Source of the DNA: Picochlorum sp. 'celeri'
Lineage: Eukaryota; Chlorophyta; Trebouxiophyceae
Reading direction: 5' to 3'
NCBI GenBank assembly: GCA_010909725.1
Contig: JAACMV010000010.1
Coordinates: 372,001-436,000 of the forward strand
DNA length: 64,000 bases
Shown here: piece by piece, positions 13,021-25,189 of the stretch
Position numbering within the stretch: position 1 is the stretch's first letter
Layout of the letters: each line of letters starts with the position of its first letter
Translations under genes and position numbers: made by a program
Notes under the pieces: model-generated
Databases searched by the model: none
Seen by the model: only the letters and a program-made list of their open reading frames with translations
What the model was told of the DNA's origin: nothing

Positions 13021-13210
13021 GACGATGTATGTGTGTGATTTAAAATAAAAGTCAAATTACATGCATTGCAGTAGTAGAAGAAGGATGGATTACAAGGCTA
13101 CTGTACACACATTTTTTAAAGTTCTAATTTATAACCATGCATGCATGCAGTTGGAACTGCAGTTGTTGGGGTATGGCCCACCATGATGCGATATACGATG
13201 ATGTATGTGC

Positions 13211-14770
<1,560 letters not shown>

Positions 14771-15392
14771 GTTGAATGTATAAACTCCTAATCACACAAT
14801 AGTTTTCATACAAATGAATTTATTTCAACCATGCGTCGCTGTGCCACGTATGAAGGACCATGCAATCTTGCTGCTACTGGTGTTGCAGTCATGTTGGCTG
14901 AGAACATTCCACGGACAAAACTGCAGAGATTTTCATCTTCAATTCCGTGAGTCGGCATTAAAAAAATACCATGCGTACCACAGGCAGGTAGTGCAAGCAA
15001 TCTCCAGTCAGGTAACATTCCATAGAATTATTCTGTAATAATAATTTGGATATCTGGACAGGTACGATATAGGATGGATGCATACTGAGAAAGACTTGGC
15101 AGAGTGACGGAATATTATTCCATAGTGGCGGTTACAATGTCTTCGTCGTTGGTATCGTTTCTCTTGGCGCTGTGAAGATGATACCGCGGTGTCAAAATTT
15201 GTAAATAATAAAAATAATACATGACGAGATAGTGACAGGATGGATGCGTGCTCTTGTGTAGGATAGGGTCTGGATATTTTGGAAAGGCGTTGTTGGTCTA
15301 ACAGTTGAGAGTGTTTCTTGGAGAGTGCGCCGTGTACAGTTTCATCTTTCAATTGAAAATTCAGTTTCGTATATCGGGTGGTTGGTGCAAAG
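14771..15392. other. divergent GAPDH/MinE intergenic region with unresolved small ORFs
   Basis: This stretch of 622 bases separates GAPDH (minus) from MinE (plus) and probably holds both promoters. On the plus strand an ATG at 14824 opens about 41 codons. A GTGAGT donor and a CCACAG acceptor could join it to a further short exon ending near 15038, giving about 56 residues that match no family I recognise. On the minus strand a CACAG acceptor precedes a short frame ending DEDIVTATME and a stop near 15121. Neither can be called a gene from sequence alone. Confidence 0.3.
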
Positions 15393-15938
15393 ATGAGAGC
15401 GTCTGGGAGTCTGGGCAATAGTACTTGGGCTGGTAGGTCTATGCGACCTCAGATTCAGCGCCCCAGGGTGAGTCCAGTTTCATCGTATAGAAGAAGTGAG
15501 GGATCTGCAATGACAATGGAGAAGAACCTGGCTGGGATTTCGGAGGATGCAGATTTCATGACAAAGTTGAAGGCTGCCTGGAGGATTTTTTTCCCAGAGA
15601 AGAAGAGTCTTTCCCCCAAGGAAGAGGGGAAGAATAGATTAAGAATGATTCTAGTCGCTGATCGTTGTGGTATGAGCTCTGATTCTCTGGTTGGGATGAG
15701 GGAGAGTATTGTCAAGGCAATGACGGATTATGTGGAGATTGAAGCCGAGGAGGCTGTTGAAGTCAACATGTCCATGGATCCCGAGGTTGGAACAATATAC
15801 TCTGTTGCTGTACCTATCAAACGCGTCAGACCGACGTTTAGGAGAGGGGAAATGGCATCGCAGGGGACAAGCAATTCACAGTGGGATCCTCAGGACCCTG
15901 ATAGTGATCCAGCAGATCAGTTTCCATGGGGCACATGA
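15393..15938 (+). CDS. minE: plastid division topological specificity factor MinE
   Basis: This 181-residue protein comes from one exon. The first in-frame ATG is at 15393. Residues 1-50 are Ser/Arg/Pro-rich and read as a chloroplast transit peptide. The MinE fold follows: an amphipathic segment with AAWRIFFPEKK, then KNRLRMILVADRCGM (about 81-94), the helix DSLVGMRESIVKAMTDYVEIE, and the beta strand GTIYSVAVPIKRVRP. In plastids MinE pairs with MinD to place the FtsZ ring at mid-organelle. A divergent C-terminal tail of about 30 residues follows the MinE domain. A TGTAA signal at 15980-15984 lies in the 64-base gap to the convergent LeuRS gene. Confidence 0.9.
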   Translation: MRASGSLGNSTWAGRSMRPQIQRPRVSPVSSYRRSEGSAMTMEKNLAGISEDADFMTKLKAAWRIFFPEKKSLSPKEEGKNRLRMILVADRCGMSSDSLVGMRESIVKAMTDYVEIEAEEAVEVNMSMDPEVGTIYSVAVPIKRVRPTFRRGEMASQGTSNSQWDPQDPDSDPADQFPWGT

Positions 15939-15979
15939 GTGCATTTATAAATTCTAATTGTTTGTTGTTTTACGTTTGA

Positions 15980-15984
15980 TGTAA
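15980..15984 (+). terminator. TGTAA polyadenylation element after MinE
   Basis: TGTAA 42 bases past the MinE stop, within the 64-base gap to the convergent LeuRS stop. Confidence 0.45.
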
Positions 15985-16002
15985 AGGAAATAAAGATGGT
16001 TT

Positions 16003-19000
16003 TCAAGAATGGGTGAATAAAGCTGCTGGGGAACCCGGTGCAGCAGATTTAATCAGATCATTCTCATGCTGTTGCTGCTCATATGTGATGCTGCGCACAC
16101 TGATGGAATCCAGCTTGAGAGATCTCTCAAGATATTTAGCATTCTCTGTGAGAAGAGCAAATTCATCGAAAGGCAGCTTAATGTCAAGGCTTTGGATTCC
16201 AGTAATCTCAGCATTATCTGCCTTGGTCTTGAAGAAGGGCATGATGGTTGCCTTGATTGCCTTTTGGCCCATGTCAACGAATTCCTTGTCCTGGCGGACT
16301 TTGCTCATGATCAAGCCCATCAAACCGTCCGGGAATTTTTTACCATTTGGTGACCCAGCAGCGGTGTGCTCTTCGAAGATGCCTTTTAAGATGTCAAGAG
16401 CTTTTGCTTGCCAACCACCATACTCTGAAGGTACCACCAGCTCTAGTGCACACACAGGACTTGGAGGTGGAGCAGCAGGTTCACCTTTTCTAGTCTTTGG
16501 AGGCTGTTCTGCTCTTATGATCGATTTCCTCAGATGTGCAATGGTTGACTCAATGTATGTTGCCATTGACTGCAATATCAGGTCGACTGGTTCGTGCTTT
16601 GGCCACCCTGCCTTGATGATAAATCCATCCTTCTTCAATAGATTACGCCAAATATGTTCCGTAGTATGAGGGACAATAGGTGTCATTGCGCGTGCGAATA
16701 TATCAATATACTTGAGGATGAGTCTACGGTTCATGCCCTCTGGACCACAAGCAAATCTGTACGTGTCACGGGCAATCTGTAAGTCGTACATTCCAAACTT
16801 CAATGCCTCTCTAAAGAGATAGTGGTCATAGGATTCTTTCGTCTTCTGAAGACAAATGTTCATCTCATTGTCAAAAACTCGATCGAGGAATGACGTTGGC
16901 TCCTCATCCCTCATGGCATCGACAGAATTCAATACCTCTTCAATCCAAGTCAATTCTTTTGTCAGTCGAAGGATTGCACCATTTGCCGTCTGATGCTCGA
17001 AATTTGCGTCGTCCATGGTATCTCCAGCATCAGCAAGAGCTATTCTCATTGCATCTGCAGAGTATTCTCTGATGGCTTGTCCAAGTGTTTTGAAATTTCC
17101 AGTCGACTTGGACATCTTTTCGGCATTCAGGAGCAAGTGTCCATTTGTCCTCATTCCTTGAGGCCACAAGTCTTCTCTTTCTGACCAAATACTTGTATGT
17201 GTATACAAGCAGAAGGTAAGATGGTTTTGGATCAAATCCTTACCGGACACTCTCAGGTCAAATGGATACCAGTAGTTGAATTCTCTCATCATCTTCTGAA
17301 TCAGCTCTTTGGGTACAGGTGTAGAATCCGGGATATCCGCGCCCAGGAAGATTGCATCCCAAACTTCTGGAGTCATATCTTCTGCCTTGATGCCTCCTGG
17401 AGCTGCACCTTCCTCTTTGCAGTACATATCCCCTGCTTGGAGGATGTGGGCCACAGTATAGTATGCCATGTAAATCGTCGAATCAGACAGAGACTCAATC
17501 AAGAATTCTGGGTCCCAAGGCAATCTGGTTCCCAATCCAAATGATCTAGAACAAGCCCATTGATTCAACCAGTCAAGAGTGTGCTCAAATTGATGGCGTG
17601 CGGCTAAATCAAATGTCTCCATATTTGCCAGACATCTCTGTGTGGCCTCTTTCCATTCTTGCTCTCCATACGTGAGGTACCATTGATCAGTCAAGGCGAC
17701 AACACATTCTCCTCCGGATCTGGACATGACTTGCCTCTCTGGCTCATTGTATAAGATGGCCTGATTGGCCTGGATCATCTCCTCCTTAATAATTGGCTTC
17801 ACCTCGCTCACCTTTCTACCCTTGTATGGGCCCACATTCATAATTCCGTCCGTGAAACCTTTCAAATACACCAATTGCTTTGCTTCGGCCAACTTTTTTG
17901 TATCATTTTGACTCTGAATCTTCATATCCTTACAAACTTTTGCAGCTGCAGCAGTTCCTAGCTCTGGGATATCAATAATCTCCACCACGTCATATGGAAG
18001 CACCCACTCATCTTTAATACCAAACTTTTCCCGAAGCTTTGGTTTATTCTTCAGGTCTTCCAAAGCTGCAAAATCATCAGGAGCATCAGAGGGAACTGAT
18101 GTCACAATGCCCGTTCCTTTGTTCGTCAAAATTGTCATCAAAGGAAGAACATATATTTTTTCATAGGAGCAGCTTGGACTTGAGAGTGGTAAGCCAAAAA
18201 GATCAGATCCTTTGATCGAGAGGACCAGTTCTGGTTTGCCAGTCTCAGGCATCCTGTCTTGGTATGACAAGTTCAATGCAGAGCGCTCTGACATGACATA
18301 GTACTCGTTATTCAATCCTTTATACACACCATAGTCTCCATCCGGAAGGGCCCAGCAATTTGTTTGACCGCACATGGTCTCTGGACGCAAGGTGGCAGCA
18401 AGGAGATAGGTGTCAGAACCATCCAACTTTGAGAGAGCCTCATTGAACTCCAAAACTTTCATCTTAATCAAAGTATACTCTTGAGGACCAACGCCCTCTC
18501 CAGTTGCGCGATCGTGATCTGCACAAGGTTGTCCATCTATTGGAGAGAAGACTGCATATCTCTTGTCCTTGACAACTTTTCCTGCCTTGAGAAGTGTATG
18601 GAATTGCCATTTGACAAACGAATCATAAAATGGATTCATATCAGTTGTGATAAAACTGCATCAGAATATGATGAATAAAAGTCACGACTGAATATCATAC
18701 AATATACATGGAACAATCATACGCATACCTCCTCCTCCAATCCACTCCACAGCCCATTGCTTTGATATCTCTCATTGCCAAAGGTGGAAAAAATTCAAGC
18801 CAGTACAGGGGATCGGCAAACTTTGGTATCTCGTCCTCAGGTATACCACTCATTTTAAGGATCTCCCACTGACTAGCTCCTTTTCCTTTCTTTGCCAAAG
18901 CCTTACTCTTCTTGGCAACAAACTTTGTTGGATCCACCTTTGCTGTGTCAGCCTCAGCCTCAGACATCTCAGCATCCTCCTCAGGAAAGACAGGCGGGCA

Positions 19001-19605
19001 GCCATATGTCTTAATTTCTCGCGCAAGTTTATCAGCACAAGCCTTGATTGGCATACCAGTGCAGTGGAATCCTTGAGGAAACAATACATTTTTCCCACAC
19101 AGCCTGTGATATGCAGCTGCAAATTCCAATTTTGAAAGAGAAAAGGCATGCCCCAAGTGCAAAAGCCCATTCATGTACGGATATGGAAAGTTTCCAAAGA
19201 ACTTCTCATCAGCCGTCCCCATCCCTTCCATGGGTGCATCGCACTCGAAGACATTATTCTCAGACCAAGTCCTCTGTGATTCTTCTTGCAACTCTAACAG
19301 AAGATCTCTTTTCGCGAAACTTCCACCAGAACCACTCTGTATGGCGAAATACATACATAAGTATTTGTTCAATGTCACACCAGAGGCATGGAAATAGATG
19401 CGCATCCGACGAGAGAAAGGGAGTTGAAAGGAATTTCAGGAGTCAACTCTTTCGAGCACCCAATCCTCTTTGTCAGGGCAATAGACCAGTGATCACATTG
19501 CGAAATTGATACATTGTCTCATATAATTTAATCAAATGCACATAATGGCTCAATAAGAAGAGTCCTGTGAAAACGCACCTCTGCAGCCGCAGTCGAATTG
19601 GTCAT
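16003..19605 (-). CDS. LARS: leucyl-tRNA synthetase, cytosolic
   Basis: Exons 19605-19579 (27 bp), 19336-18729 and 18655-16003 join to 1095 residues. This is a class I synthetase of the eukaryote/archaeal type. The HIGH signature is HLGH (about residues 69-72, in YMNGLLHLGHAF). The editing domain CP1 includes LRPETMCGQTNCWALP, the KMSKS loop is EKMSKSTGNFKT near residue 750, and the anticodon-binding and C-terminal domains complete the normal length. The splice before exon 3 rebuilds RRSFITTD, conserved in this enzyme. No organelle targeting is seen at MTNSTAAAESGSGG. Intron 1 is 242 bp, the longest recognised in the window. Confidence 0.94.
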
Positions 19606-19998
19606 GGCGCTTCCTTTCTACCTCTTTGACTGAATATTGACTCTGTTAAGAGATATAATTGAATATTTGTGAGCATTAATGGCTATACTGAGACGCACAT
19701 GAATGGGAATGTCGCATGTGGGGGACATGCCAGTGCAGTGACTGATGGCCATGGGTCTGGTGGGTTCAATCAGCAAAAATGGTTACAGTTGTACTTGGCT
19801 TGAGACCGTATACAAAAAAGACCATTCATCAAGCAAAAAAGACTCTCCAAATCAGAGTATGATAGAGTATTGCATCGCTCTCTATCGGTATTTAGTTCTC
19901 TCTCTCTTTATCTTTATCTCTCCCGAGTGTCTATCAATCAATGCTGTCTGTGTGTCAAAAAAGTCTCCCTGCCATGCTTCATCCCGCGTTCTCTAGAT
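19606..19998. other. intergenic region between LeuRS start and PhoX end
   Basis: About 390 bases hold the LeuRS upstream region and the PhoX 3' flank. I see no convincing coding exon, RNA gene or repeat in it. Confidence 0.5.
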
Positions 19999-21993
19999 CT
20001 AAGCTAAAGTCAAAAGTCCAGCAGCAACCAATCCCATGGTAGATAAGGTCATGGCAGAAGAGGATGGTGTTGGTTCAGGCATTGGAGATGGTGTAGAGGA
20101 ATCTGTTGTTGAATCTGTTGTTGATGAGGGAGATGGAGAGGAGGTTGACTTGATCTCGTTGACGATTGGGGCAACGTTCAACTTTGACTTTTCTTCCTGG
20201 GTTTTTGGGACAGGCACTTCCTGGAAAAGGACCTTCTCCAGATCCTCAGAGGAAGGAATGGCCCAGTATCCAACATAGCCTTCTGGTCCCTCGGACGATG
20301 GATTGACATCCTTTCCAACCAAGTCCGCGTCAGTCTCTCCATATGGGTGCTGTGTGACGTGGGTGAGGTAGCTGTACCCATTCTTTCCCTCATACAAATT
20401 AATTCCTGTTGATTCAGATCCATAAGGGGTGGTAGCAACCCTGGTCAACTTTCCTGTCTCTGGTTCCCATGCCCACACCATGTCATTCTGATGAGCCGAG
20501 GTATCCTCTCCAATAAGGATGATCTTTCCAATGCGGGCAACGTTATCGGGATTAGAAATACCGTCCAATGCGCAAGAATTTCCATCTTCATCCTCCTCCA
20601 TTGGCTTTCCGCAGAGGGCAGCAGTGAAAGAGGTGGCAACATAATTGTCATCCATGTCTAGCGCATAGACGCATCCACATGGGTTGTATGGAAGCTTCAT
20701 TGCGTTTGGTCCTCCAATGTCATATGTATCATCTGACTCACCCTTCTTCATGCTATCCTCCATTCCATATCTGACATCAGAAATGGAGGTGTATCCCTTG
20801 TTGGTGTATGGGTCATAGACGAATCCTTCCCATTTGCTTGCTTCAGTTGTGGCTCCAAGGTAGGCTCCATATCTTCTTGGCTCGAAGAAGGCAGCAGTGT
20901 TCTCCTGTCCCTCTACAAGCTTGATGCACTCAATACCTCTTCCACCTTGGTTGATGGAAGTATATCCGTCTGCGCAAGTTCCATTAACTGGGTCAACGGA
21001 ATCAAAGATGTCAGAGAACTTTAAACCAGCATCAAGGGTTGCCTTGAGCTCCTCCTGGGTGGAAGATCCGAGCTCCACCCAAGACAGACCAAAGTCTCCA
21101 CCATTCTCTGCAGACTTTTGCTCCAACTTGGCGGCGTACATTGTTCCAGAAGACATGTCCCCTGGGGTATCAAGCTCAACTCTGAAGAATGCAACATTGG
21201 TACCATCATCAGTGATGTAGACAGTCTTGTTGTTTGGCATAACATACACAAGCTCCTGAGACAACCTGCCTGTTGTGTACCATTTAGTTCCCTTTCCAGA
21301 GGAGCCAGACACTGGTTGCACCTCGACTCCCCATCCGTAGTTGTAAGGATCATAGACCTGTTTCACGTCATCAAGAGTGGTGACACCATCCTCAGCATAC
21401 ACATCAAAGTATCTCAGCATTTCAATTGTTTTCCCGAAAGAGTAAGGATCCAAGGTTTGAAGACTATCCTCGCACTGGGAATCGAACAAGCAGGAGGACT
21501 TTTCGAAAGCTGCTGCGTTTGGTTCGTATTCCTCTCCTCCAAGATGAACTCCCCATGGAGTCACGCTTCCAGCACAGAGCACCCATGCACCTCCATACTC
21601 ACTGAAGTCAACTGGTTCGGTAGAAGTCACCTTCAATGATCCATCATCAGCCTGGTCGAGTCCCAAAGCATAAATCTGAGAAGGATTTGGGGCCTCGAAA
21701 TGCACAAAGCCGATAATACCTCCATCTGGGGCATCGAGGATGGAGAAGAAGTCTGGGTTATTGGACACCTCAACAGTCGTCTTATTGTCTGGAAACATCG
21801 GGTCCCAGGAGCCGTAGTCCTCTCCACTCAATACGTTTGTAAGCACCTTGTCCATCTTTGCAGTCACTCCTGTTCCAAAGGGATACTCGGCGTCTGCCGG
21901 CTGTCCAGAACGGAGAAGAGTGGTGTAAGGGAACTCCGCAGCCTTTGCGGTGGCAAACCCGAGAAGGGTCAGCACGAGCGATTTGGAGAACAT
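19999..21993 (-). CDS. phoX: secreted PhoX-like (DUF839) alkaline phosphatase, probably membrane-anchored
   Basis: This 664-residue intronless protein has a signal peptide (MFSKSLVLTLLGFATAKAAE, likely cleaved near residue 19). It has the DUF839/PhoX beta-propeller with segments such as GGAWVLCAGSVTPWGVHLGGEEY, YGWGVEV, YVMPNNKTVYITDDG and GGPNAMKLPYNPCGCVYALDMD. PhoX enzymes are Ca/Fe-dependent phosphatases that free phosphate from organic esters. The C-terminus is a Ser/Thr/Pro stalk of about 35 residues followed by a short hydrophobic end (TLSTMGLVAAGLLTLA), the layout of a GPI-anchor signal. Anchoring at the cell surface is inferred. Codon choice is more uniform than in its neighbours, suggesting strong expression. 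Activity against a given substrate is not shown by the sequence. Confidence 0.85.
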   Translation of the reverse strand: MFSKSLVLTLLGFATAKAAEFPYTTLLRSGQPADAEYPFGTGVTAKMDKVLTNVLSGEDYGSWDPMFPDNKTTVEVSNNPDFFSILDAPDGGIIGFVHFEAPNPSQIYALGLDQADDGSLKVTSTEPVDFSEYGGAWVLCAGSVTPWGVHLGGEEYEPNAAAFEKSSCLFDSQCEDSLQTLDPYSFGKTIEMLRYFDVYAEDGVTTLDDVKQVYDPYNYGWGVEVQPVSGSSGKGTKWYTTGRLSQELVYVMPNNKTVYITDDGTNVAFFRVELDTPGDMSSGTMYAAKLEQKSAENGGDFGLSWVELGSSTQEELKATLDAGLKFSDIFDSVDPVNGTCADGYTSINQGGRGIECIKLVEGQENTAAFFEPRRYGAYLGATTEASKWEGFVYDPYTNKGYTSISDVRYGMEDSMKKGESDDTYDIGGPNAMKLPYNPCGCVYALDMDDNYVATSFTAALCGKPMEEDEDGNSCALDGISNPDNVARIGKIILIGEDTSAHQNDMVWAWEPETGKLTRVATTPYGSESTGINLYEGKNGYSYLTHVTQHPYGETDADLVGKDVNPSSEGPEGYVGYWAIPSSEDLEKVLFQEVPVPKTQEEKSKLNVAPIVNEIKSTSSPSPSSTTDSTTDSSTPSPMPEPTPSSSAMTLSTMGLVAAGLLTLA

Positions 21994-22651
21994 GGTTGCC
22001 GGTTTTATTATGCGTAATGGAATTTATTCTGCCTTTCTGGATGCCCCAGCCGCCAGATATGGCCATATTTCGCAAGGAATCCCGGATGCTCTCGCTGTGA
22101 AAAGATTCTGTACAGCCATCTCATGCAAAACAGCGAGGCAGCGATTCATCTTCGATGGAGCGAGTTACTGGAAAGGGGATGATCCCTGGGGGAATCTGTC
22201 GGTAAGATTCCGTGCTCATGTGGAATCAAAAGGCTCCCTCACGAGAATATTCCATCAGCTGAATGGTTCTCTCTCACACTTCCGCGACAAGAAAAGACGG
22301 TCTACAAAGGAATCACGCGAGTGCACTGCAATAGTCGGCAAACGGCTGAACAGACGTCACCATCGACTCTAAAGGAAAGGTTTCTCCCTTCAGGCGCCAC
22401 CTTCGAAAGGACGAGATCAAAGCGCGCTACCTATGGCGATCAATTTGGGCGCCACCTTCGAGTGACAGTTGGGCCAACGGAGTGGCCTTCCCATAGACTC
22501 CCACAATGACTTTTTCGACCGATTTCATCAGGTGAGGATACATATTGATTAATAAAAAATACATTGGTACAAATCATCAGTATTAAAGGGATGCTCTGCT
22601 GAATCTGGATAAGAACCAACAGCTGGGTGTATTACCGACGTGGGAGCAGAA
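21994..22651. promoter_or_regulatory. divergent PhoX/INCENP intergenic region with a 14-bp direct repeat
   Basis: The 658 bases between the PhoX and INCENP starts contain the direct repeat GGCGCCACCTTCGA at 22393-22406 and 22448-22461. The second copy is preceded by CAATTTG, giving a TTTGGGCGCC stretch that only approximates an E2F site. A short frame at 22506 ends in a GTGAGG donor but cannot be spliced in phase to INCENP. Read-through frames here have no family match and overlap the PhoX start. Confidence 0.45.
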
Positions 22652-24781
22652 ATGAGCAAAGCGTTTGAGAAAGTCCTCCTTGGGCTTCAAGAATTTGCAT
22701 CAAATAAGATAAATACTCTAGAAAAGCTAACGGATGGTCATCATGAATGGTTGCGTGGGGTCGTAGCGGAAGCTGAACAGCACCTTGGCGCATCTACGAG
22801 GGCACCGGAGAAGCGAAAGGGTCGTTCGAAGCATGAGCCTCCCCTAGAGGTATGTTTTTTATGGTATTCATTGAATATGTGTGGTTGCCGCGCCAGGTAG
22901 AGTAAATGTGCAAAGTCTTTGTTGCAGGGAAAGAGGCAGAAGAAGGGAGGGAATATCCAGGAAGATGATTCCAAGGTAGACGAGGTATTGGAGAAAGAGG
23001 AGACTATAGAGGCTTCAAAGCCTCGCAGAGGAGGGCGAAGAAGGAAGAATGAGGAGCGTGTCACTGAGAGTGAGGGGGCTGCTTGCAAGGAAACTGGAAG
23101 GAGCACCAGGTCCCGGAAGAATCAGATGAAGCAGGCTGCTGAGTTGAAGCAATCAGTCTCTAATATTGAAAATATAGCGGAAGATGATCAGAATGAGACG
23201 GGGGTTGATGAAGCAGGTGTGGTCGTCAATGCAGAGCCCAAAGAGGATCCTAGCAAGGAAACATCGCATTCTGAGGGAAAAGGAGCAAAAGTACAGGCGA
23301 ATGACCGTCCTGATGAAGCCGAGCCAATGGATGAAGGAACAATCCATATCGTATCCACTGCGCCGGTTGAAAATGCCAACTATGATGAAGAGGCCAGGCA
23401 TGACATGGTTGGTCATGATGTACAGGACAAGGGCCAATCCTCTGGCACAGTCGATCCATACGGCGAGGTGCCATCAATAGAAGTAAAGAAAGGGGAGTGC
23501 AAGGATCATGGCAGCGACCAAGGCATTGTAGAGAATGCACAAGGATTTGACAATGGGCCAGTTCATGACATGGAGGAGCAATCTCCCATATCCCACAAAA
23601 GTGATCCAGTTTCAGGTTTTGATAAACATCAAGAGGATAAAAGTGATGGAGATGTTCAAAACGGCGAGAGGCCAATGAGCGAACGCGAGTATCAAACCCA
23701 GGAAGCATCTCCATCCTTGAAGCATTTGGAGGAGGAGGTGGTGAATGAAATGCCGCCAAAGACATCGCCGGGAAAGAAGAGCCATTCAAATGATTCGAAA
23801 ACTGGGTTTGCAGCAAATTTGATTTCAAGCGTGAAAACTCTCTTGCCATCAAGTGAGCATACCTCTTCACAGGAGGCTGAAAAGTCTGAATATGTAGATA
23901 AGGAGGCCATCTTACGCGAGGAGCGAAAGGAGAAGGAACGATTAGAGAAAGAGGAGGCGAAAAAACAAGCTGAACTTGAAGAGAAAGCAAGATTAGAGCG
24001 CATTCAAGCTGAGAAAGCTAGAGAGCAAGAGCAATTGAGACGGCAGAAGGAGGAAGAGATTGCTGCAAAAAGACGAGCGCGGCAGGAGGAAGAGCGTAGA
24101 AAGCGAGAAGAAAAAGCAAAACGGTTAGAAGAGCACAAGAGACGAAGGAAATTGGAAGCGGAAGCAGCTGCTCGTAGTGGCAGTGGTGTGGCTGGGCTGC
24201 AGGGAGCAGCAGCGACCTCTGGTGGTTCGCTGGCTGCTGCTAAAGAAAGACTTGCAAAAATTCAACAGCAAGCTGCAATGCTCAAGAATAATTCATCAAA
24301 AACCCCGAATGATTATCCGAACATGTCCACCCAGAACAGAAGCACATTCTCTGGAACACCCCAAAGGGTGGTCAAGGCTCAGAAATCAATGGGAGAGCAT
24401 CCCACCACCACCACACCAAAGAATACACAAGCAGCATCTCCGAGCAGAGCAGGAGACAATATAGAGTCTCATTATAGATCATACGAGATATCTCCATACA
24501 GAAGTGATCACGCATCAGATGATGATGTCCCCAAAAAGCCAGTGCCCGAGTGGGCAAGAGGAAAGACTCTTATGGCACAGTTGGTTGCTCAAATGTACGT
24601 CGACCCAGATGAGGTGTTCCAACAGCATGCAAAAACATGCTCTCTAGATCAAGTGTTTGCAAATAGTAGAAAAAATGGCAGACGAGATTTCAATAAACGA
24701 AACAGCAGTGGTAACTGGATAGAAGATAGGGTCACATGGAAGGAAGAGCTGGGGTATAAAAAGGCCATGGGATACATTTGA
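22652..24781 (+). CDS. INCENP: INCENP-like chromosomal passenger protein
   Basis: Exons 22652-22849 and 22928-24781 join to 683 residues. The N-terminal ~45 residues form a helical region of the kind that binds borealin/survivin. A long acidic, disordered middle follows, then an extreme Glu/Lys/Arg single helix (about 385-480, with runs such as EERRKREEKAKRLEEHKR), and finally an IN-box at the C-terminus. The IN-box is recognisable from PVPEWARGKTLMAQLVAQMY, DQVFANSRK and the NKRNSSGNW segment that in other species carries the TSS-type Aurora phosphorylation site. INCENP activates and localises Aurora kinase at centromeres and the spindle midzone. The first ATG after the upstream stop is used as start. 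A TGTAA is at 24842-24846. Confidence 0.85.
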
Positions 24782-25189
24782 TTCTTTGTGTCAAAGGTGT
24801 AGGAGACCTCTTCCATTAGTTTGCATCATATTTAATTCATCTGTAATGTACCTTCTCCACTCGTGGCAAAGGGAGAGCATGTGTCAGCAAACCGCATCAG
24901 CACAGAGAAATCGCGCCCAAACGAGGGGCCAGGATGAGTCCTCACAAAATCTCTGATGCGATTCTACCGCTCACCAGGATTCTGCTATCACTGGCATGTG
25001 CGCATAATAGGGCACGACTCATCCCAGCAGAGACATATATTGATATTTTTATGAGATAAAAATGTACGAATTTGTATAGAAACACAGGCATAATCAGATA
25101 ACTACGTGGCCTCAAGTGCAACGTGCACGCCAACATTTTACCGACTTACGTGCACGATCACGCTGTAACTATCCCATATTACTTTAAAT
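24782..25189. other. intergenic region INCENP to histidine kinase
   Basis: About 400 bases hold the INCENP polyadenylation element (TGTAA at 24842) and the upstream region of the kinase. The sequence just before the kinase ATG is AT-rich (ACTTTAAAT). No other gene is seen. Confidence 0.5.
24842..24846 (+). terminator. TGTAA polyadenylation element after INCENP
   Basis: TGTAA 61 bases past the INCENP stop codon. Confidence 0.45.

Noticed and set aside
15008..15418. 136-codon minus frame between GAPDH and MinE
   Set aside because: Composition is compositionally odd (Ser/Arg/Tyr/Ile), it overlaps the MinE start, and no splice model gave a recognisable protein.
21950..22372. Plus-strand frame starting inside PhoX and running into the intergenic region
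   Set aside because: Overlaps the signal-peptide end of PhoX, has no family likeness and does not splice in phase to INCENP.
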